DNA of 42,297 nt from JAGLQA01 sp023135565 (GTDB lineage Bacteria; Acidobacteriota; Aminicenantia; UBA2199), in assembly GCA_030639305.1 (NCBI GenBank), contig DAOWCY010000040.1, positions 1-42,297 on the forward strand. The letters are read 5' to 3'. Shown here in pieces: positions 39,099-42,297 of the stretch (positions are counted from its first letter, which is position 1; each line of letters begins with the position of its first letter). The notes under the pieces are model-generated. The model made no database searches. It was not told where the DNA came from and saw only the letters and a list, made by a program, of their open reading frames with translations. The translations under genes and the position numbers were made by a program.

Positions 39099-39250
39099 CC
39101 ATGACGGTAAAAAACAAAATGTGTTTCATAAATCAAGTTCTTACCGTCAGGTCCTTTTTTTTCAAGCTTAAGCCCTTACAAGGCGGTAATGAACCATAGG
39201 TCTTACACAACTCAAGTTCCCACAGCCAGGTGTTTTTTTTCAAGCTTAAT
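39099..39250 (+). repeat. Two tandem copies of repeat family R2 (copies 4 and 5)
   Basis: Copy 4 (39099-39171) has GACGGTAA pairing with TTACCGTC, then AGGTCCTTTTTTTTCAAGCT. Copy 5 (39180-39250) has GGCGGTAATGAACC, CTCAAGTTCCCACAGCCAGG, then TTTTTTTTCAAGCTT. The period is about 80 bp. They lie just upstream of the reverse-strand kinase-pan operon. Confidence 0.65.
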
Positions 39251-39304
39251 CTTAAGGGAATATTATACCATATTATAAGGGCTTATGTAAATCAATTTTT
39301 ACAT

Positions 39305-39540
39305 CCCTTCCAGGGGTGCGGCGCTCCCACCCTCTCAGCCGCGTCTCCGGCAGGGGGACGGCGTCCCCAGCCTATGAGCCTCCGGCGGCCCTGCCGGGGG
39401 CCAAACTTTTGTAAAAGTTTGAACAAAACTTCTGTTTATTTAGAATCAAAAGCGCTCACCCGCTGCCCTGCGGCGAAGCCGCTCATCGCCTCCCCGTGCG
39501 CACGGGGCCCCGCCGGGGGCCTGTCCTTTTTTGGGGACAG
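39305..39540 (-). repeat. Long composite of palindromic modules B and A
   Basis: GGGTGCGGCGCTCCCACCCT, CCGGCAGGGGGACGGCGTCC, then GCCTCCGGCGGCCCTGCCGG, CAAACTTTTGTAAAAGTTTG (module A reversed), CGGCGAAGCCGCTCATCG and CCCCGTGCGCACGGGG (module B). This is the largest such composite in the window and precedes the serpin gene. Confidence 0.75.
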
Positions 39541-39650
39541 GGGCAGTGTGGTGTTGTGTCTCTTTTATTACACTTCCAGCCTGTTTTCCCGGCATCAAAA
39601 TTGCTTGCTGTTTATATGACTTACGACGATCACAACAAAGGAGGCTTCCT

Positions 39651-40991
39651 ATGGGAGACGAACAATTAAAAAAATCCATACCATTAAATTCGAGAAAATG
39701 GAACCGGGATATTATCATAGTCATATTTTTGACGCTGTCGCTGTGTGTTTTTTCCTGCAAAAATACGGGCGGCAGCGGTGAAGGCGACCCCATCAATGAC
39801 GGTGAGAGTATAAGATCGAGCCTTTCACGCGAGACTAACCCGCAGTTACAGGCAGGGGAAATGGCTGAACTGGCTGCCGGTAATACCCGGTTTGCCTGCG
39901 ATTTGTATGAGCAGGTGCGGAACAGCGCGGATAATGTATTCTTTTCTCCTCATAGTATTACCACGGCTTTAGCCATGGCCTATGCCGGGGCCCGGGGCAA
40001 TACCGCCGCGCAAATGGCGGCAGCGCTTCATTTCACCCTTTCCCCGGAACGACTGCACAACGCCTTTAATGCCTTAGACTTAGAACTGGCCAAACGGCCC
40101 CAGGCCGCTGCGGAGGACGGCTTTGAACTCAACATTTGTAATGCCGCCTGGGGGCAGAAGGATTATTCCTTCCTGCAGGATTATTTAGACCTGCTGGCAG
40201 TTAACTACGATTCCGGCTTAAGACTTTTGGATTTTACAGCGCACCCGGAACAGGGCCGTATCACCATCAATGATTGGGTCTACCTGCAGACCGAAGAGCG
40301 CATCGAAAACCTGCTTCCCACAGGTTCGATTAATGAATTAACGCGACTGGTGTTAACCAATACCATCTATTTTAAAGCCGGTTGGCGGCATCCTTTCGAC
40401 GAAGAAGCCACCGCGGACGCGCCCTTTTTTACCTTAGACGGCCAGCAGGTGACTGCGTCCATGATGCAGCGGCGGGAGACTTTTGCTTATACTGGAGTAG
40501 AAGGCTATTACCAGGCTGTAGAGCTTCTTTATAAAGGCGAAGAGGTTTCCATGGTAGTGCTGCTTCCGGCGGCAGACCGTTTCGTGGAGTTTGAAACCGC
40601 ATTAGATGCCGGTTTTCTAAATAATATAATAGGGAACCTATCAACCGAAAACTTGATCCTGCGGCTGCCCAAATTCTCTTTCGAATGGAAGCAAGCCCTG
40701 TCCGATGTGTTTAAAGCATTGGGTATGACCGATGCTTTCGAATGGGGGCCGGCTGATTTTTCGGGCATCGACGGCGGTTTAAACCTGTATATCAGCAATA
40801 TATTTCACCAATCCTTTGTGGCCGTAGATGAGAAAGGCACCGAAGCCGCCGCTGCTACTGCCGTGGTAATCAATTATGTGTCGGCGCCCGATACGTTTAT
40901 GACTGTGAACCGTCCTTTTATATTTTTGATCCGCGACTGGGTTACCGGGGTTATTCTTTTTATGGGCCGTGTGCTTAACCCGGCGGGATAG
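39651..40991 (+). CDS. Serpin-family protease inhibitor, predicted lipoprotein
   Basis: This 446-residue protein starts at ATG 39651 behind AAAGGAGG. A basic N-terminus and hydrophobic core (DIIIVIFLTLSLCVFSC) end in a lipobox with Cys36, so it is probably membrane-anchored outside the cytoplasm. The serpin fold follows: NVFFSPHSITTALAMAYAGA, LTNTIYFKAGWRHPF, ISNIFHQSFVAVDEKGTEAA and NRPFIFLIRD. The hinge EKGTEAAAATA is of inhibitory type. By standard numbering P1-P1' falls at Val-Ser (codons 40878-40883), suggesting an elastase-like target. A longer frame from 39531 lacks similarity. Confidence 0.9.
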   Translation: MGDEQLKKSIPLNSRKWNRDIIIVIFLTLSLCVFSCKNTGGSGEGDPINDGESIRSSLSRETNPQLQAGEMAELAAGNTRFACDLYEQVRNSADNVFFSPHSITTALAMAYAGARGNTAAQMAAALHFTLSPERLHNAFNALDLELAKRPQAAAEDGFELNICNAAWGQKDYSFLQDYLDLLAVNYDSGLRLLDFTAHPEQGRITINDWVYLQTEERIENLLPTGSINELTRLVLTNTIYFKAGWRHPFDEEATADAPFFTLDGQQVTASMMQRRETFAYTGVEGYYQAVELLYKGEEVSMVVLLPAADRFVEFETALDAGFLNNIIGNLSTENLILRLPKFSFEWKQALSDVFKALGMTDAFEWGPADFSGIDGGLNLYISNIFHQSFVAVDEKGTEAAAATAVVINYVSAPDTFMTVNRPFIFLIRDWVTGVILFMGRVLNPAG

Positions 40992-41028
40992 AGCGGTCGT
41001 GCAATCTACTGGTAAATAAAGAAAAAGA

Positions 41029-41109
41029 TTATAGTTCTAAGTAACGCATCAGGAACTCTTCGGCAGTCATTTCCAGGTCTTCTCTTATAATCTTTCTCAA
41101 TAATCTCAC
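41029..41109 (-). pseudogene. hicA: hicA 3' remnant
   Basis: A 26-codon frame after hicB reads RLLRKIIREDLEMTAEEFLM then RYLEL and a stop. It matches the C-terminal end of HicA toxins (pattern LRKILRDAGMTVEEFL). The N-terminal part with the catalytic histidine is gone, apparently by deletion at the hicB end; the reading overlaps the hicB stop by four bases. Confidence 0.5.
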
Positions 41110-41258
41110 AGGCACATGTCGATTACTTCTTTGATATTTTCGACAGCCTCATCGATGGTCTCTCCATAAGAATGACACCCTTTAAATACGGGACAACTGA
41201 CGATAAAATAGCCGTCTTCGTCTACTTCGATCATTATAGGAAGGTGTAATTTTTTCAC
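41106..41258 (-). CDS. hicB: HicB-family antitoxin (short)
   Basis: This 50-residue protein begins at GTG 41258 behind AAGGAG. It reads KKLHLPIMIEVDEDGYFIVS, CPVFKGCHSYGETIDEAVEN and IKEVIDMCL, which is the conserved HicB core; such proteins are commonly 65-70 residues. It may have lost its end when the adjoining hicA was deleted. No intact toxin follows. Confidence 0.72.
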   Translation of the reverse strand: MKKLHLPIMIEVDEDGYFIVSCPVFKGCHSYGETIDEAVENIKEVIDMCL

Positions 41259-41374
41259 AATTTACTCCTTGAGGCGTGTACTCTTTTGTGTATTCTCTTG
41301 TAGTCTTCATTTTACCTGCCTGAAAAGGTTATAGAATATTTTTCCTGTTTTGTCAACCGAAAATTTCCTTAGCC

Positions 41375-41413
41375 GGGGCGGTGGGTGCAGGTTACCTGGG
41401 GGCGGTGAGTGCA
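41375..41413. repeat. Two repeats with 24-bp period, IS-end-like
   Basis: GGGGCGGTG(G/A)GTGCA occurs at 41375-41389 and 41399-41413. The 24-bp period equals that of the pair at 84-131, and GGTGGGT is shared. Possibly terminal repeats of an IS21-type element without its genes. Confidence 0.35.
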
Positions 41414-41477
41414 AACGTGCAAATTTCGACGATAAAAAATCAAAGCACACGGCGAATGAATTCGCTTTGAGCTCTAC

Positions 41478-41735
41478 TTATTTATAGATGCCTTCCCGGG
41501 GGCCAAAAGAAAACAAAACAATAAATCCCGGTTCGAGTTTATAAATCAAGCGCCGCTGTTGACCGGGCACTATATATCTAAATGAACGGATTTCTTTAAA
41601 TTCTCCTTTTAGTTTTTTACCGGCTGTGGGATTCTTTATAATCTCTTTTACTGCGTTTTTTAGGGCTTCTTTTTCACCCGCTTCATTGATTTTTTTTCTT
41701 GTTTTCCTGAATTTTGCCGTCTCGATTAATTCCAT
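41478..41735 (-). CDS. RelE/ParE-type toxin
   Basis: This 85-residue basic protein has the RelE-superfamily layout: an N-terminal helix pair (ETAKFRKTRKKINEAGEKEAL), PTAGKKLKGEFKEIRSFRYIV and the C-terminal strands QRRLIYKLEPGFIVLFSFGPREGIY with the basic and aromatic residues of the mRNA-cleaving site. RelE toxins cut ribosome-bound mRNA. Its ATG directly abuts the stop of the antitoxin gene. Confidence 0.82.
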   Translation of the reverse strand: MELIETAKFRKTRKKINEAGEKEALKNAVKEIIKNPTAGKKLKGEFKEIRSFRYIVPGQQRRLIYKLEPGFIVLFSFGPREGIYK

Positions 41736-41963
41736 TTAAAAATCATTTAAGTCTAACGTGGATACATTGCCCATTTCATAGTCCACTTTGGCTTCCAGGA
41801 TGTCTTTTATCTCTTGCACAGTCAATTCGGGATTTTCTATAGCCAGCAGCCCGATTCGCAGCGTGTACCTTAATGCCCCGGAAAAATCCCGGTGCTCCTT
41901 TTTCGCCAAAATATCCAGGTCTCTTATTAGATAATCATCCATGGCAACGGTTTTTCTTATCAT
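41736..41963 (-). CDS. Antitoxin of the RelE-type pair
   Basis: The start at ATG 41963 (MIRKTVAMDDYLIRDLD) is chosen because GGTGAGG lies seven bases upstream; an ATG at 41978 is an alternative. This 75-residue protein looks like a ribbon-helix-helix/CopG-like DNA-binding N-terminus (LAKKEHRDFSGALRYTLRIG) with an acidic C-terminal tail that would bind the toxin (DYEMGNVSTLDLNDF). It is the first gene of the pair, as usual, and likely autorepresses the promoter at 41981-42009. Confidence 0.78.
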   Translation of the reverse strand: MIRKTVAMDDYLIRDLDILAKKEHRDFSGALRYTLRIGLLAIENPELTVQEIKDILEAKVDYEMGNVSTLDLNDF

Positions 41964-41980
41964 TTCATACCTCACCATAT

Positions 41981-42009
41981 AATATATGATAATTTCATAC
42001 TTATGTCAA
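41981..42009 (-). promoter_or_regulatory. Promoter/operator of the RelE-type pair
   Basis: On the reverse strand TTGACA (42009-42004), 17 bp and TATATT (41986-41981). TATGAAAT is repeated in the spacer and again at the start of the gene, suggesting antitoxin binding sites. Confidence 0.6.
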
Positions 42010-42297
42010 CTGGAAATTTTGCCCGCTGTCAATTTTAGCCGACAAAGGTGGCCGCGGGTCCTGCCGGCGTTGTCTTAACCGGGAATGGTGATTCTCCTAT
42101 TTTTTACAGCAGTTCCGCAAAATTTTTTTTAGATAGCCAGGATCCTCGTTTTCATAGGTAACTATTCAGTTTTGATGGTCTCGTAAAAAGTCATTTCGCG
42201 AAATATTGTTAAAAACAAACTATTTCTCTAAATCTCACCCGAATTGTTGTTTTTGGGGATATTTTTGAAAATATTCCGGCATATAGAAAAAATAAAA
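42010..42297. other. Non-coding end of the window
   Basis: No gene is visible. A string TTTTGATGGTCTCGTAAAAA (about 42171-42190) resembles dispersed repeats or IS ends seen in several bacteria, but there is nothing to confirm it here. Confidence 0.3.

Overview
The window reads as a chromosome segment of an uncultured diderm (Gram-negative-type) bacterium. Evidence for two membranes is an LptD-like outer-membrane LPS assembly protein and a serpin with a lipobox. Housekeeping genes (pyrRBC, glmS, UDP-glucose dehydrogenase, thyX, panBCD) sit among many palindromic repeats, toxin-antitoxin remnants, AAA ATPase-nuclease genes and one giant TIR-STAND-WD40 gene. This mix recalls candidate phyla such as Aminicenantes, but that assignment is a guess because no rRNA or other marker gene is present.

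Layout. 1-3700: IS-like terminal repeats, a possible leader peptide, acyl-CoA dehydrogenase, a TrkA/KtrA-type protein and a convergent M29-like aminopeptidase. 3700-5000: a 189-bp fold-back element, a pyrimidine-rich stretch and one or two small reverse-strand ORFs. 5000-7920: promoter, leader and pyrR-pyrB-pyrC operon. 8000-9730: MntA/HepT toxin-antitoxin pair, trpR, and a trpE gene cut after about 40 codons at a palindromic repeat. 9760-10620: a small membrane protein and a hotdog thioesterase. 10900-15310: two ATPase genes with C-terminal PD-(D/E)XK-like nuclease regions, with two small membrane proteins between them. 15360-21660: a 42-bp tandem dyad array, a VapBC-type pair with a frameshifted toxin, HicB with a truncated HicA, and a 1438-residue TIR-STAND-WD40 gene accompanied by two decayed relatives. 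21660-27700: an orphan MNT nucleotidyltransferase, a small acidic protein, a LegB-like dehydratase, UDP-glucose dehydrogenase and glmS, i.e. nucleotide-sugar supply. 27740-34800: thyX with a repeat inserted in frame, a P-loop deoxynucleoside-kinase-like gene, lptD, an RMD-like reductase and a GT4 glycosyltransferase, i.e. envelope polysaccharide/LPS functions. 34900-39100: adenosine-kinase-like PfkB protein, HPt protein, and a kinase-panB-panC-panD operon. 39600-42297: serpin, hicB with a hicA remnant, and a RelE-type toxin-antitoxin pair.

Three things stand out. First, a family of modular palindromic repeats (module A: an AAAGTTTTGATC / CAAACTTTT segment followed by a GC-rich hairpin; module B: GCCGCGAAGCGGC followed by CCCCACGCG-CGTGGGG) occurs at many sites. 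It lies in frame inside thyX, forms the tail and stop codon of the RMD-like gene, and marks the break points of trpE and of another gene fragment, much like Rickettsia palindromic elements. Second, the TIR-STAND-WD40 locus looks like a decayed tandem array: one relative has kept only its first codons and its last codons, joined at a short sequence shared by both ends, and a 27-bp direct repeat brackets the intact copy. Third, several accessory genes have a fixed promoter geometry (-35, 17 bp, -10, 6 bp, ATG) that implies leaderless transcripts.

All identifications come from reading the sequence and recalling family motifs; no database search was run.
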